Shown here: piece by piece, positions 51,234-59,910 of the stretch | Position numbering within the stretch: the stretch's first letter is position 1 | Layout of the letters: every line of letters begins with the position of its first letter | Origin: Mucinivorans sp036654415 | Lineage (GTDB): Bacteria; Bacteroidota; Bacteroidia; Bacteroidales; Rikenellaceae | Direction of reading: 5' to 3' | Assembly: GCA_036654415.1 (NCBI GenBank) | Contig: JAVVSB010000001.1 | Coordinates: forward strand, 38,781 to 102,780 | DNA length: 64,000 bases | Position numbers and translations under genes: made by a program | Notes under the pieces: generated by a model | Databases searched by the model: none | What the model saw: only the letters and a program-made list of their open reading frames with translations | What the model was told of the DNA's origin: nothing

Positions 51234-51803
51234 GCGTAACTTATTAGAGATTATCTGTAAAAACTCCTCACGCGTCTTCTGCTCCTTGAGGAAGACACCC
51301 GTAAAGGCCGAAGTGGTGGTCACCGAATTTTGCTTCTGTACCCCCCGCATCTGCATACACATATGGGCCGCCTCGATGACCACCGCCACACCCATAGGCT
51401 CCAGGGCCTGCTGTATGCAGTCTCGAATCTGAACCGTAAGTCTCTCCTGCACCTGTAGGCGTCGCGCAAAACAGTCCACCACGCGCGGTATCTTCGATAG
51501 CCCTGTGATATAACCATTGGGGATATAAGCTATGTGGGCCTTGCCATAAAAGGGCAACATATGGTGCTCGCACAAGGAGTAGAGCTCTATATCCTTGACC
51601 ACTACCATCTGTTTATACTCCTCGCGAAAGCGTGCCGAGTTGAGTATGGCAATGGGGTCCTGAGTGTAGCCACTGGTCATAAACTGTATTGAGCGAGCTA
51701 CCCGTTCGGGGGTCTTTATCAACCCCTCGCGCGTGGTATCCTCCTCGAGCAGCTCCAAGACTTTGGAGTAACACTCTGCTAATTTTTCTGTCTTTTCGTC
51801 CAT
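51231..51803 (-). CDS. folE: GTP cyclohydrolase I
   Basis: Converts GTP to 7,8-dihydroneopterin triphosphate, the first step of folate (or queuosine-related pterin) synthesis. The 190-residue length is standard. Zinc ligands are the Cys and His in YSLCEHHMLPFYGKAH and the later Cys in AAHMCMQMRGVQK; GYITGLSKIPRVVD forms the substrate pocket. It starts seven bases after the sialidase stop, so the two are probably co-transcribed. Its stop codon is the TAA bordering MITE copy 3. Confidence 0.95.
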   Translation of the reverse strand: MDEKTEKLAECYSKVLELLEEDTTREGLIKTPERVARSIQFMTSGYTQDPIAILNSARFREEYKQMVVVKDIELYSLCEHHMLPFYGKAHIAYIPNGYITGLSKIPRVVDCFARRLQVQERLTVQIRDCIQQALEPMGVAVVIEAAHMCMQMRGVQKQNSVTTTSAFTGVFLKEQKTREEFLQIISNKLR

Positions 51804-51810
51804 CTGTTTT

Positions 51811-54402
51811 TTATTCCATTAATGAGGGAATCTCTATCTCCATAAATTCTATCTTCTGCTCATCGCTCCCCTCGAAGAGCAACCCTAGGTTACCCCCTGG
51901 TAGCTCCGTAAGGCACGAGTAGCCGTAAGGGCCAGGGCTAACTAGCTTCTTATATTTCCAATCAAAGGTGAATTGACCATTGCTCTGGTTAATCAACCCC
52001 AGGGCTATGGTCCCGTTTTTGCGCGCATCGGCAAAGTCCGAGAACGAGATGGCTACAGCTGCCTTACCCTCAATTGGTTGCGAGAGGTTGATAACTGAAA
52101 TCTGACACCCATTATTACCTGCGTTTTGTAGCTCTGTGGCCACGGCAGTGCCAAAGGTGGTCCCACCATCATTAGAGATGGCGTAACTTATCTTGCCTTT
52201 CCAAGCGTTGCGCGCAAAGATGGCGATAGCTCCACCAGGGAGCTCCACCACTTGAGCCTCTGACATCTTGCTCACTCCGCTACCCAAGGCGGGGGTCTCT
52301 CCGCGTTGCCATGTGGCACCCTGGTCGTCGCTGTAAATCACAGCGCAGCTCTCGCGCCCATTAACGGGGAAGTAGACGGGCAGCAACAAGCGACCTCGGT
52401 GGGTACCCTGTTGAATCTGAATGGAGTTGCCAGGGCCAGCAATGAAGTATTGTTCGCTCTGCTGCTTTAGGTAGTTCACATTTATGGGGGCCGACCATGT
52501 GGCTCCCGAGTCATCGCTGTGGATAATCCATAGGTACGAGGTGCGGAAGACACGGAACAACGACCGTTCGAAATAGATGCTCATCGGGGCATCGACACTC
52601 TCGTATAGCTGTTGTTTAACGGTGAGTGGAATGCCCTTGTGTAGCAGCTCGAAATGGTTATTGACGCTATACTCGGTGGGTTGGTTACTTCTGTCGTCCC
52701 ATATTATACCGCCCTGGCGGATAGTGAAATTAAAGTTGGCCATATCTTGGTCGGCCGTCTGTTTGTCCTCTGGTACGGGGTCAGAGGTCAGAGCCAGATA
52801 TTTCTCTGTTCCAATGGTTTTGAAGCCTGACCCTGGTAGGCAACGCCCTGCGGTGGCTATGCCGCCCCCCCAAGGGAAGGCATCCACCATCATGTAGACC
52901 CTGCGGTTGATTTTGTCCTCCATCATCACTGGGTCGATAAACGAGGCACTCCAGGTGCGGTAGCCTGAGGTGTTGGGGAAGTCGGTGAAATTAAGGGGTA
53001 GGGTAGCCTCGCCAAAGCTATGCCCGCCATCCGTCGAGCGGCGCAGGGCGTTGTCCAGGTTGTTGGGCGAGTCGAAGGTGCCACCAAAGCGGGCATCCAT
53101 CGAGGCCAACACTGTGCCGTCGCTAAGGCTCAGCAGCGATGGGATACGGAATTGGTTGCAGCGCGTGGCATCGCCCTTGTAGAACATATCAAAGCGGGCC
53201 ACGGGGGCAAACTCTTTGGGGGCTGGGGTCTGGTTAGTAATCTCCAGCAACCTCTCGTCCGAGAGCAGAGAGTCGTAAATCTCTACCATTTTCATCTGGC
53301 CACTGTATGGAAAAATATCGTTACCTGAGGCGCGTGGTAGTTTACCCACAGCCGCGCTGTTGAGGCCCTCTATATTACTAAGGAACTGATAGTTGCTACC
53401 CGTAAGTGGGAGCGAAAGTAGCAGACGGCCGTTGGCAAAGAGTTTATAACCCTGCCCCTTGGTGGCCTTTAGTGCTATAGTTTGTAATTTGGCCACTGGG
53501 CGGGTGGTTGCGGCCTCACCGCGGATGTGGGTTACCCCGTGAGTCTCGAAGCCTATATTTTTGCCATCGATGTAGAGTGTAAAATAGGCTGTCCCTTGGC
53601 GGTCGTCAGCCAGACCCACCAGGGTCTGTTTGTCGGCTATTGAGCTGAGTTGCTGCACTATAATGGTGCCTTGCTCCATTTTCGAGAGTAGGTCTGTCTG
53701 CTTGCTATTAAAAGATTTACCACCCACACCGTAGGAGATATTCATCTCTGTGGCCTTGTATAGCAGCAGTGTATCGGCAAAAGCTGGTTGGAAGACCAGC
53801 ATGGTGTCGCTGGGGGTCTCCCCCCCCGCCTTAACGAAAATAATCTTACCAGTACGTGGTTCTTGTCCGTTTTGGGCCACTGCAAAACGGTAGCTCTTGG
53901 CTACCATGGCCTTGGATGCTTTGGGCTCTTTTAGGGTTAACCAATTGCCTTCGATTTTTACCTGTGGTTCGATATTGGTAGTTATCTCCACGGCGAGCTC
54001 TCTGGGGTATCCGTTGTCTAGTATGGCTGTTTTTTGGCTTAGTAAGATGGCAGGTGCTTGGCCTAATTGGTTGACTGTTATCTCTTTTGAAATCCCTTCA
54101 GAGGCCTTGACCACCACCGTGGCGGTGATGGGTTTCAACTCTGTATTCGCGGACACTGATATGGTCAGTTGGCTCCCTTTTTTGGCCAGGCTCCACCCCG
54201 TGGGTGCGGTCTGCTTAAAGGTGGCCGACCAATCCGAGACATTGGTTGTCACCTCCACCATTTGGCTGTACAGTGTGGCTGGGCAGTTGACTTGGGTGGT
54301 GCTTAACTCCAATGTGGGCTCAGGAGGAGTAGGTGCTGGCTTGTTGCAGCAGCAAAATAAGGCTGTGAGAGCTCCGAGCCCCGCGAACAGGATTTTTTTC
54401 AT
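51811..54402 (-). CDS. Sialidase lipoprotein with BACON domains
   Basis: An 863-residue exo-alpha-sialidase (GH33) that releases terminal sialic acid. The signal MKKILFAGLGALTALFCC leads to a lipobox cysteine at about 17-19. Two BACON-like domains (about 30-115 and 118-210) bind mucin or glycans in relatives, then a lectin-like jelly roll (about 215-390). The C-terminal six-bladed propeller begins with the arginine-triad motif FRIPSLLSLSDG near 420 and carries Asp boxes RSTDGGHSF, SDDSGATW, SDDQGATW and SNDGGTTF. It is likely surface-exposed. It lies between the sigma-54 activator and folE, all leftward. Confidence 0.95.
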   Translation of the reverse strand: MKKILFAGLGALTALFCCCNKPAPTPPEPTLELSTTQVNCPATLYSQMVEVTTNVSDWSATFKQTAPTGWSLAKKGSQLTISVSANTELKPITATVVVKASEGISKEITVNQLGQAPAILLSQKTAILDNGYPRELAVEITTNIEPQVKIEGNWLTLKEPKASKAMVAKSYRFAVAQNGQEPRTGKIIFVKAGGETPSDTMLVFQPAFADTLLLYKATEMNISYGVGGKSFNSKQTDLLSKMEQGTIIVQQLSSIADKQTLVGLADDRQGTAYFTLYIDGKNIGFETHGVTHIRGEAATTRPVAKLQTIALKATKGQGYKLFANGRLLLSLPLTGSNYQFLSNIEGLNSAAVGKLPRASGNDIFPYSGQMKMVEIYDSLLSDERLLEITNQTPAPKEFAPVARFDMFYKGDATRCNQFRIPSLLSLSDGTVLASMDARFGGTFDSPNNLDNALRRSTDGGHSFGEATLPLNFTDFPNTSGYRTWSASFIDPVMMEDKINRRVYMMVDAFPWGGGIATAGRCLPGSGFKTIGTEKYLALTSDPVPEDKQTADQDMANFNFTIRQGGIIWDDRSNQPTEYSVNNHFELLHKGIPLTVKQQLYESVDAPMSIYFERSLFRVFRTSYLWIIHSDDSGATWSAPINVNYLKQQSEQYFIAGPGNSIQIQQGTHRGRLLLPVYFPVNGRESCAVIYSDDQGATWQRGETPALGSGVSKMSEAQVVELPGGAIAIFARNAWKGKISYAISNDGGTTFGTAVATELQNAGNNGCQISVINLSQPIEGKAAVAISFSDFADARKNGTIALGLINQSNGQFTFDWKYKKLVSPGPYGYSCLTELPGGNLGLLFEGSDEQKIEFMEIEIPSLME

Positions 54403-54432
54403 GTAGTCGTTATAATTGTTTTTCCCAAAAGG

Positions 54433-55605
54433 CTATTCTATACCCAAGTCTTTGATTTTGCGATAGAGGGTCCTTTCGGACATAAAAAGTTCCGAGGCGG
54501 CCTCGCGACGGTTGCCACGGTTACGTTTCAGGGCGGCAATAACCTGCTCACGTTGAGCCTGTTCTTTGCTTTGAGGTGTGGTGGTCAAGACAACAGAACT
54601 CTGTTCAGGGCTCTCCTCCACAGCATCTACGTACTCCACATTCTCGTGAACTGGGCTTTCGATGGTTGTGGTGCGTGAGCTTTGTGTCATCTGGCTCATC
54701 ATCACCTTGAGCTCCGACACCTCACCCCGCAGGTCGAAAAGCAGCTTATAAAGTATATCACGCTCCTGGTTTTCATTGTTGGCCGAGCAGCTAGATGGCG
54801 AGAGCATGGGCAGGGCTTTGGGGTTGTAGTCGGGTAGGTATTTCTCCAGCACGTCGGGCTTAATATCTTGCCCCTGCTCGATAGCCGAGACCTGTTCGGC
54901 TACGTTTTTGAGTTGCCGCACATTGCCTGGCCAGGAGTACCCCTCAAGCATCAACCGCGCTCCGTCGCTTAGGTTGATGGGCGAGAGTCGGTATTCCGAG
55001 GCTATGTCGGTGGCGAACTTCTTGAATAGCATATATATGTCGGCCCTGCGTTCGCGCAGTGGCGGCACGGTGATGGGCACAGTGTTTAGTCGGTAGTATA
55101 AATCCTCGCGAAATCGGCCGTTCTCGATGGCCTGAAAAAGGTTGATATTGGTGGCCGCCACCACCCTCACATCGGTCTTCTGGGCGCGCGAAGAGCCCAC
55201 ACGGATAAATTCGCCACTCTGCAAGACCCTGAGCAGGCGCACCTGGGTGGTCAGCGGCAATTCGGCCACCTCGTCCAAGAATATAGTGCCCCCATCGGCC
55301 TCCTCGAAATAACCTTTACGGGCCTCAGAAGCACCAGTAAAGGAGCCTTTTTCGTGGCCAAAGAGCTCCGAGTCAATGGTCCCCTGGGGAATGGCACCGC
55401 AGTTGACGGCTATATAGTTGTTATGTTTGCGCGAGGAGTTGTGGTGGATAATCTGCGGAAAAAACTCCTTACCCACACCACTTTCACCCGTGATAAGCAC
55501 ACTCAAATCGGTGGGTGCTACGCGTAAAGAGACCTCCAGAGCTCGGTTGAGCGCGGGTGAGTTGCCGATTATGCCGTAGCGGTTTTTTATGTTCTGGAGT
55601 TCCAT
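54433..55605 (-). CDS. Sigma-54-dependent transcriptional activator without receiver domain
   Basis: A 390-residue AAA+ enhancer-binding protein. It starts directly with the ATPase (Walker A GESGVGKE near 40), has the sigma-54 contact loop as GSFTGA instead of GAFTGA, Walker B GGTIFLDEV and the arginine-finger region RFREDLYYRLN. A linker with coiled-coil character follows (about 270-340). The C-terminal Fis-type helix-turn-helix reads NRGNRREAASELFMSERTLYRKI. With no sensory N-terminal domain, activity must be set by level or by partner. It ends 30 bp upstream of the sialidase start. Confidence 0.9.
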   Translation of the reverse strand: MELQNIKNRYGIIGNSPALNRALEVSLRVAPTDLSVLITGESGVGKEFFPQIIHHNSSRKHNNYIAVNCGAIPQGTIDSELFGHEKGSFTGASEARKGYFEEADGGTIFLDEVAELPLTTQVRLLRVLQSGEFIRVGSSRAQKTDVRVVAATNINLFQAIENGRFREDLYYRLNTVPITVPPLRERRADIYMLFKKFATDIASEYRLSPINLSDGARLMLEGYSWPGNVRQLKNVAEQVSAIEQGQDIKPDVLEKYLPDYNPKALPMLSPSSCSANNENQERDILYKLLFDLRGEVSELKVMMSQMTQSSRTTTIESPVHENVEYVDAVEESPEQSSVVLTTTPQSKEQAQREQVIAALKRNRGNRREAASELFMSERTLYRKIKDLGIE

Positions 55606-55612
55606 ATGGTAG

Positions 55613-55621
55613 GCAAAGATA
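55613..55621 (-). promoter_or_regulatory. Promoter -7 element of the sigma-54 activator gene
   Basis: TATCTTTGC on the minus strand matches TAnnTTTG. Eight bases separate the G from ATG 55605, predicting a leader of only a few bases. Confidence 0.6.
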
Positions 55622-55659
55622 GCTATTTTTTGGACAGGTGCATCACCCCTTTCTAAAAA

Positions 55660-56253
55660 TTATAGCACCTGCGAGCGGTTTCTTAGGGCGTGGGTTATGG
55701 TCATGGTGTCGGCGTACTCTATCTGGTCGCCAAAGCCTATGCCGCGCGAGATGGCGCTTATCTTTATGTTTAGCCCTTGTAGGCGGCGGGTGATGTAGTA
55801 GGCTGTAGTTTCGCCCTCGGTGGTGGTGGGCAGGGCCAAAATCACCTCTTGCACCACACCGCGTCTAATGTTCTGCTCCAGCAGGTCGATGCCCAGCTCA
55901 GAGGGGGTTATCCCCTCGATGGGCGAGATTATACCTCCCAAGACATGGTAGAGCCCCTCGTACTGCCCCGTGCTTTCGATGGAAATCAAATCACCCACAT
56001 TCTCCACCACACACACCACCGTCTGGTTGCGCCTTGTGTCGGAACATATGGGACACAGGTCGCTATCCGATAGGTTGCGGCAGCGGCTACAATAGCGTAC
56101 CGAGCGGCGAAACTCATAGAGCGCACCGCTGAGCAGGTCCACCTCTTGTACATCGCGCCTGAGCAGGTGCAGGGCTAGCCTTAGGGCTGTGCGCCGCCCC
56201 ACCCCTGGGAGCTTGCTGAGCTCCGTGACGGCATTATCGAGCAGTTGTGACAT
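55660..56253 (-). CDS. recR: Recombination protein RecR
   Basis: Works with RecO (and RecF) to load RecA on gapped DNA. The 197 residues contain the helix-hairpin-helix (LSKLPGVGRRTALRLALHLL, about 12-31), the four-Cys zinc finger (CSRCRNLSDSDLCPIC, about 56-71) and a Toprim domain (VVCVVENVGDLISIESTGQY). The Walker-B-like tail follows. The start is ATG 56253. A deleted MITE copy and the rpsO terminator lie upstream; no -7 element was recognised. Confidence 0.95.
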   Translation of the reverse strand: MSQLLDNAVTELSKLPGVGRRTALRLALHLLRRDVQEVDLLSGALYEFRRSVRYCSRCRNLSDSDLCPICSDTRRNQTVVCVVENVGDLISIESTGQYEGLYHVLGGIISPIEGITPSELGIDLLEQNIRRGVVQEVILALPTTTEGETTAYYITRRLQGLNIKISAISRGIGFGDQIEYADTMTITHALRNRSQVL

Positions 56254-56304
56254 AAGATAAAGTGACTTCTAAAAATTGCTCTATTCTTCGTTGGACTTTG
56301 GCTT

Positions 56305-56403
56305 TAAGAAGCTGTTTTAATTTGTTTTCAAATTTTTATTACTGAGGCTATTTGACGAGATAGTAGTAGTAAAATGCTGGAAATAAATTAAAACAGCTTC
56401 TAA
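56305..56403. mobile_element. MITE-like element, copy 4, internally deleted (93 bp)
   Basis: The element spans 56308-56400 with TAA at 56305-56307 and 56401-56403. The 17-bp terminal inverted repeats are perfect (GAAGCTGTTTTAATTT preceded by A). The interior has lost about 70 bases relative to copy 3, in at least three pieces, including the TCATCGATGA palindrome and the CAAAAATCAGCGG arm; ACGAGATAGTAGT and TAAAATGCTGGAAA remain. Same orientation as copy 3. It lies between recR and rpsO. Confidence 0.8.
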
Positions 56404-56491
56404 GAGCTAGTGCGCCACGGGTAAAATCTAATTTCGAGAAGTTTTTAATAAATTTTAGAGCACAATGTTAATTATAATTGGCGAGAATCGC

Positions 56492-56534
56492 AAAAAAAGA
56501 GCTCCAAAACCGTTTCGGCTGGAGCTCTTTTTTT
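56492..56534 (-). terminator. rpsO terminator
   Basis: AAAAAAAGAGCTCC pairs with GGAGCTCTTTTTTT, a 14-bp stem around a 15-base loop, with a T run on the minus strand 15 nt after the rpsO stop. Confidence 0.85.
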
Positions 56535-56548
56535 GATGTTTAGCAGGC

Positions 56549-56821
56549 TTATTTTCTAAGACCAAGCGATTTGACAATCGCACGGTAACGTTCAATATCA
56601 GTCCTTTTGAGGTAGTCCAGAAGGCTACGACGGTGACCTACCATACGCATGAGTGAACGCTGTGTAGCGAAGTCATGTTTGTTGTTTTTAAGGTGGTCAG
56701 TCAGGTTGCTGATACGGTAAGAAAATAGGGCAATTTGGCTCTCGGCTGAACCAGTGTCCTGCTTAGACTGTCCGTAAGTTTCAAAAAGCTCTTGCTTTTT
56801 TTCAGCGTTCATGTAAATCAT
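56549..56821 (-). CDS. rpsO: 30S ribosomal protein S15
   Basis: Primary 16S rRNA-binding protein of the small-subunit platform. The 90-residue length is standard, with the diagnostic DTGSAESQIALFSYRI and MVGHRRSLLDYLKRTD blocks. Two in-frame ATGs compete, 56821 and 56812; the longer form matches homologues that start a few residues before the KKQELF helix. It is a single-gene unit with promoter and strong terminator. pnp, its neighbour in many bacteria, is absent. Confidence 0.96.
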   Translation of the reverse strand: MIYMNAEKKQELFETYGQSKQDTGSAESQIALFSYRISNLTDHLKNNKHDFATQRSLMRMVGHRRSLLDYLKRTDIERYRAIVKSLGLRK

Positions 56822-56853
56822 TGTTTCTTTGTATAAGAATTAGTAATGTGGGC

Positions 56854-56862
56854 GCAAAGGTA
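56854..56862 (-). promoter_or_regulatory. rpsO promoter -7 element
   Basis: TACCTTTGC on the minus strand fits TAnnTTTG. The leader to ATG 56821 would be about 27 nt, probably too short for the classical S15 autoregulatory pseudoknot. Confidence 0.6.
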
Positions 56863-56954
56863 ATCAAAATATCCAGATAAACAACTTTTTTTAGGCAGTT
56901 TTCTGTATTTTTAGGTACCTCAAGGAGAATTTTCAGAACAGCTTCTTACGAAGA

Positions 56955-57911
56955 TTATTTTTTTCGAGCCATGGCGCGAACTACTGCTGAAACTACATCT
57001 GGTGTATCGAGGTTGTACTTAACCAGCAACTCTGCTGGGGTGCCGCTTTGGCCAAACTTGTCATCTACAGCTACATACTCCACTGGTGAGGGCATAGTGC
57101 GCGATAGAAGTTGAGCCACCGAATCACCCAACCCACCATTGCAAAGGTGCTCCTCGGCCACCACCACACACCCTGTGCGGCTAACGGAAGCTAAGACAGC
57201 CTCTTTATCCAAAGGCTTGATGGTGTGTATGTTAATCAAGTCGACGCTAATTCCGCGGGCCTCTAAGAGCTCCGTGGCCTGGATGGCACGCCACATAAGG
57301 TGTCCCGTGGCTATAATGGTCACATCGTGGCCCACAGCCCACTGCACCGCCTTGCCGATTACAAATTTCTCGTCACCATCGGTGTAGATGGGCTCCACAG
57401 GGCGGCCAAAACGGAGGTAGGCTGGTCCCACGTGGTCCAAAAGGGCGATGGTTGCCGCCTTGGTTTGGTTGTAGTCACAGGGGTTAATAACGGTCATATT
57501 GGGCAGCATCTTCATTAGCCCTATATCCTCCATGATTTGGTGGGTGGCGCCGTCTTCGCCCAAGGTGATGCCTGCGTGCGAGGCGCAAATTTTGACATTG
57601 GTGTTGCTGTATGCCACCCCCTGGCGGATTTGGTCATAGACTCGGCCTGTGGCAAATGCGGCAAAGGTGCCCACAAAGGGAACCTTGCCCGCCAAGGCCA
57701 ACCCCGCGGCCACGTCAATCATGTTGGCCTCGGCTATGCCAGCCTGGAAATAGCGGTCGGGGTTGGCCTTGGCAAATTTATCGAACTTCACCGACCCCGT
57801 CAAGTCGGCGCACAGAGCCACCACACGCTCGTCCTGCTGCCCAATTTGGGCCAGGGCATCGCCAAAACCACTACGTGTATCTTTCTTACCTTGAATTGTA
57901 TATGCTTTCAT
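56955..57911 (-). CDS. Transketolase, C-terminal subunit
   Basis: A 318-residue protein with the transketolase pyrimidine-binding and C-terminal domains: GFGDALAQIGQQDERVVALCADL at the start of the Pyr domain, the TPP-activating glutamate in GIAEANMIDVAAGLA, and the EEHLCNGGLGD block in the C-terminal domain. It complements the TPP/Mg-binding N-terminal subunit encoded 20 nt upstream. Together they transfer two-carbon units in the pentose phosphate pathway. Split transketolases occur in archaea and many anaerobes. Both halves have complete starts and stops, so this is not a broken gene. Confidence 0.93.
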   Translation of the reverse strand: MKAYTIQGKKDTRSGFGDALAQIGQQDERVVALCADLTGSVKFDKFAKANPDRYFQAGIAEANMIDVAAGLALAGKVPFVGTFAAFATGRVYDQIRQGVAYSNTNVKICASHAGITLGEDGATHQIMEDIGLMKMLPNMTVINPCDYNQTKAATIALLDHVGPAYLRFGRPVEPIYTDGDEKFVIGKAVQWAVGHDVTIIATGHLMWRAIQATELLEARGISVDLINIHTIKPLDKEAVLASVSRTGCVVVAEEHLCNGGLGDSVAQLLSRTMPSPVEYVAVDDKFGQSGTPAELLVKYNLDTPDVVSAVVRAMARKK

Positions 57912-57931
57912 CTTAATGATTCTTGAAAAAA

Positions 57932-58786
57932 TTAGTAATCACCTAGGGTCTCCTTCAGTTGAGACAGGGCCAAAACCGTCTGCTCGGCATTAGTGGCTTG
58001 GCCGTGGTATTTATTGGTGTTTTCCATAAAGTCCACCCCGCGACCCATAATGGTTTTAAAGAGGATAACCACTGGACGGCCCTTGCCTGAGGCCATATCT
58101 TTGGCGTAGTGCAGGGTGCTGACCACCTGCTCCATGTTGTGGCCGTCGGCCTCAAATACGCGCCAGCCAAAGGCCTCGAATTTGGCCCCTATCGAGCCGC
58201 TACCCTGCGAGAGCACCTGCTCGCAGGTGCCGTCAATCTGTTGGTTGTTCATGTCGACCACGGCCACTAGGTTGTCCACAGCGCGGGCTGTGGCAAACGC
58301 TGCCGCCTCCCACACCTGCCCCTCTTGCAGTTCGCCGTCACCCATCATTACAAATACCGTTTTATCGTCTTTGTTTAACTTTTTGGCCAGTGCCACACCG
58401 CACCCCACCGAGAGCCCCTGCCCCAGCGAGCCACTGGCGATGCGGATTCCGTTTAGCCCGTGTGCGGGGGTTGGGTGACCTTGAAGTTGTGAACCGAAGT
58501 GGCGAAAAGTGGCTAAATCATTCACTGGAAAGTAGCCACGGCGGGCCATAACGCTGTAAAGTACGGGCGAAATGTGGCCGTTGGACAGGAAAAACATATC
58601 CTCCCCGTTACCTTCGGTGGTGAAAGAGGCGGGGTCGATGTTCATCACCTCAAAAAACAGTGCTGTCATAATGTCGGCGGCACTCATCGAGCCACCTGGA
58701 TGCCCCGAGTTTACGGCGGCCACCTGACGGATAATGTCGCGGCGGACCTGCATGGCCATAAGTTCCAACTTTTCTAGATTCTTCAT
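57932..58786 (-). CDS. Transketolase, N-terminal subunit
   Basis: A 284-residue subunit holding the diphosphate-binding domain of transketolase. The TPP/Mg motif is MGDGELQEGQVWEAAAFA followed by AVVDMNNQQIDG (GDG...N pattern, about 147-180). Catalytic histidines occur in NSGHPGGSMSAAD and GHPTPAHG. It starts 30 nt from the AI-2E transporter end and is followed by the C-terminal subunit. Confidence 0.93.
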   Translation of the reverse strand: MKNLEKLELMAMQVRRDIIRQVAAVNSGHPGGSMSAADIMTALFFEVMNIDPASFTTEGNGEDMFFLSNGHISPVLYSVMARRGYFPVNDLATFRHFGSQLQGHPTPAHGLNGIRIASGSLGQGLSVGCGVALAKKLNKDDKTVFVMMGDGELQEGQVWEAAAFATARAVDNLVAVVDMNNQQIDGTCEQVLSQGSGSIGAKFEAFGWRVFEADGHNMEQVVSTLHYAKDMASGKGRPVVILFKTIMGRGVDFMENTNKYHGQATNAEQTVLALSQLKETLGDY

Positions 58787-58815
58787 ATTTAGTTAGTAAA
58801 TTATATTGTCGTTTT

Positions 58816-59910
58816 TTATATACTATCTGTGAGCTTTTGCACCAGGCGCATATTACTGAAAAACTCCTTAGCAAAGACCCTCAGCACCGTATAGGCTGGT
58901 ATGGCCAGCAACATCCCCGTTATGCCAGCTATGTAGCCAGCCATCAAAATCACAATAAAAATCTCCAGTGGATGAGCCTTTACCGAACTGGCATATATAT
59001 AGGGCTGAAGTATCATGTTGTCAAATAGTTGGAATACGGCAAATACGATACCCATCTCTATAAACATCTCCCCCAGGGTCACCTCTGTCACGGGGGCCAG
59101 GGCCGCAATGGCAAAGCCGAAGATGGCCCCCAAGATGGGCCCCACATAGGGTATCACATTGAGCACCGCACTGATAAGGCCTATGATAAGGGCTGTGCTC
59201 AAATCAAAGCCTATAAAGTAGAGTGGCACAGTGATAAAGACTATCTTGATGAGCGACTCGATACATATACCCACAAAATAGCGTATAAGTAGGTTGGTGG
59301 TGGAGCTAATGGCGCGGGTAATGTTCTGCTCGTATTTTGAGGGGAAAAGCACCGTCACACTCTCCACAAAAAGTTTATCGTCCTTTAGGAAAAAGAAGGT
59401 GATAAAACATATCGAAAAGATGGCCATTGAAATCTCAACTATCAAATTGGTTATCGAGCTCAAGGTGCTCTGTATAAATTCAGAGTGCAAAAGAGGCTCC
59501 ATGCGTGAGGCAAAAGCCTCGCGGAAGGAGAACTCCACCGAGGGGAAGTTGTCGTTGATTATCTTCTCCAAAGAGGACATAGGCCCACCGAGCACCTGAT
59601 TTATCTTGTCGGGGTCGAAGTCGCGGATATAGTGCAACTTATCAACCACCACAGGCAGCAAAGAGCTCACAAGCAGGGTCACAATCACCATCAGGCAGAG
59701 TAGGGCCACCAAGGCCGAGAGCCACATTGGGGCGTACCACGAGCCGATGTGCAGCTTATTGACCAGGCGTACAATGGGCTTGCCGATTATGGCAAAGACC
59801 ACCGAGGCCAAGATGTAAAGCACAATGGTGCTGAAATACCACACCAAAAAGCCGACCAACAACAACCCTGCCGCTGCCGCAATCCAACGATAACGAGCAG
59901 CTATTTGCAT
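58816..59910 (-). CDS. AI-2E family transporter (PerM-like)
   Basis: A 364-residue integral membrane protein with about eight helices: two at the N-terminus, then a soluble segment (about 100-160), then the conserved block with PYVGPILGAIFGFAIAAL and LFDNMILQPYIYASSVKAHPLEIFIVIL. The family includes TqsA and PerM; substrates range from autoinducer-2 to ions, so function stays open. The start overlaps the psd stop by ten bases. Confidence 0.9.
   Translation of the reverse strand: MQIAARYRWIAAAAGLLLVGFLVWYFSTIVLYILASVVFAIIGKPIVRLVNKLHIGSWYAPMWLSALVALLCLMVIVTLLVSSLLPVVVDKLHYIRDFDPDKINQVLGGPMSSLEKIINDNFPSVEFSFREAFASRMEPLLHSEFIQSTLSSITNLIVEISMAIFSICFITFFFLKDDKLFVESVTVLFPSKYEQNITRAISSTTNLLIRYFVGICIESLIKIVFITVPLYFIGFDLSTALIIGLISAVLNVIPYVGPILGAIFGFAIAALAPVTEVTLGEMFIEMGIVFAVFQLFDNMILQPYIYASSVKAHPLEIFIVILMAGYIAGITGMLLAIPAYTVLRVFAKEFFSNMRLVQKLTDSI

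Noticed and set aside
56955..58786. Transketolase gene broken by a frameshift or stop
   Set aside because: Each half has its own start and stop, the split is at the usual domain border, and two-gene transketolases are a known arrangement.
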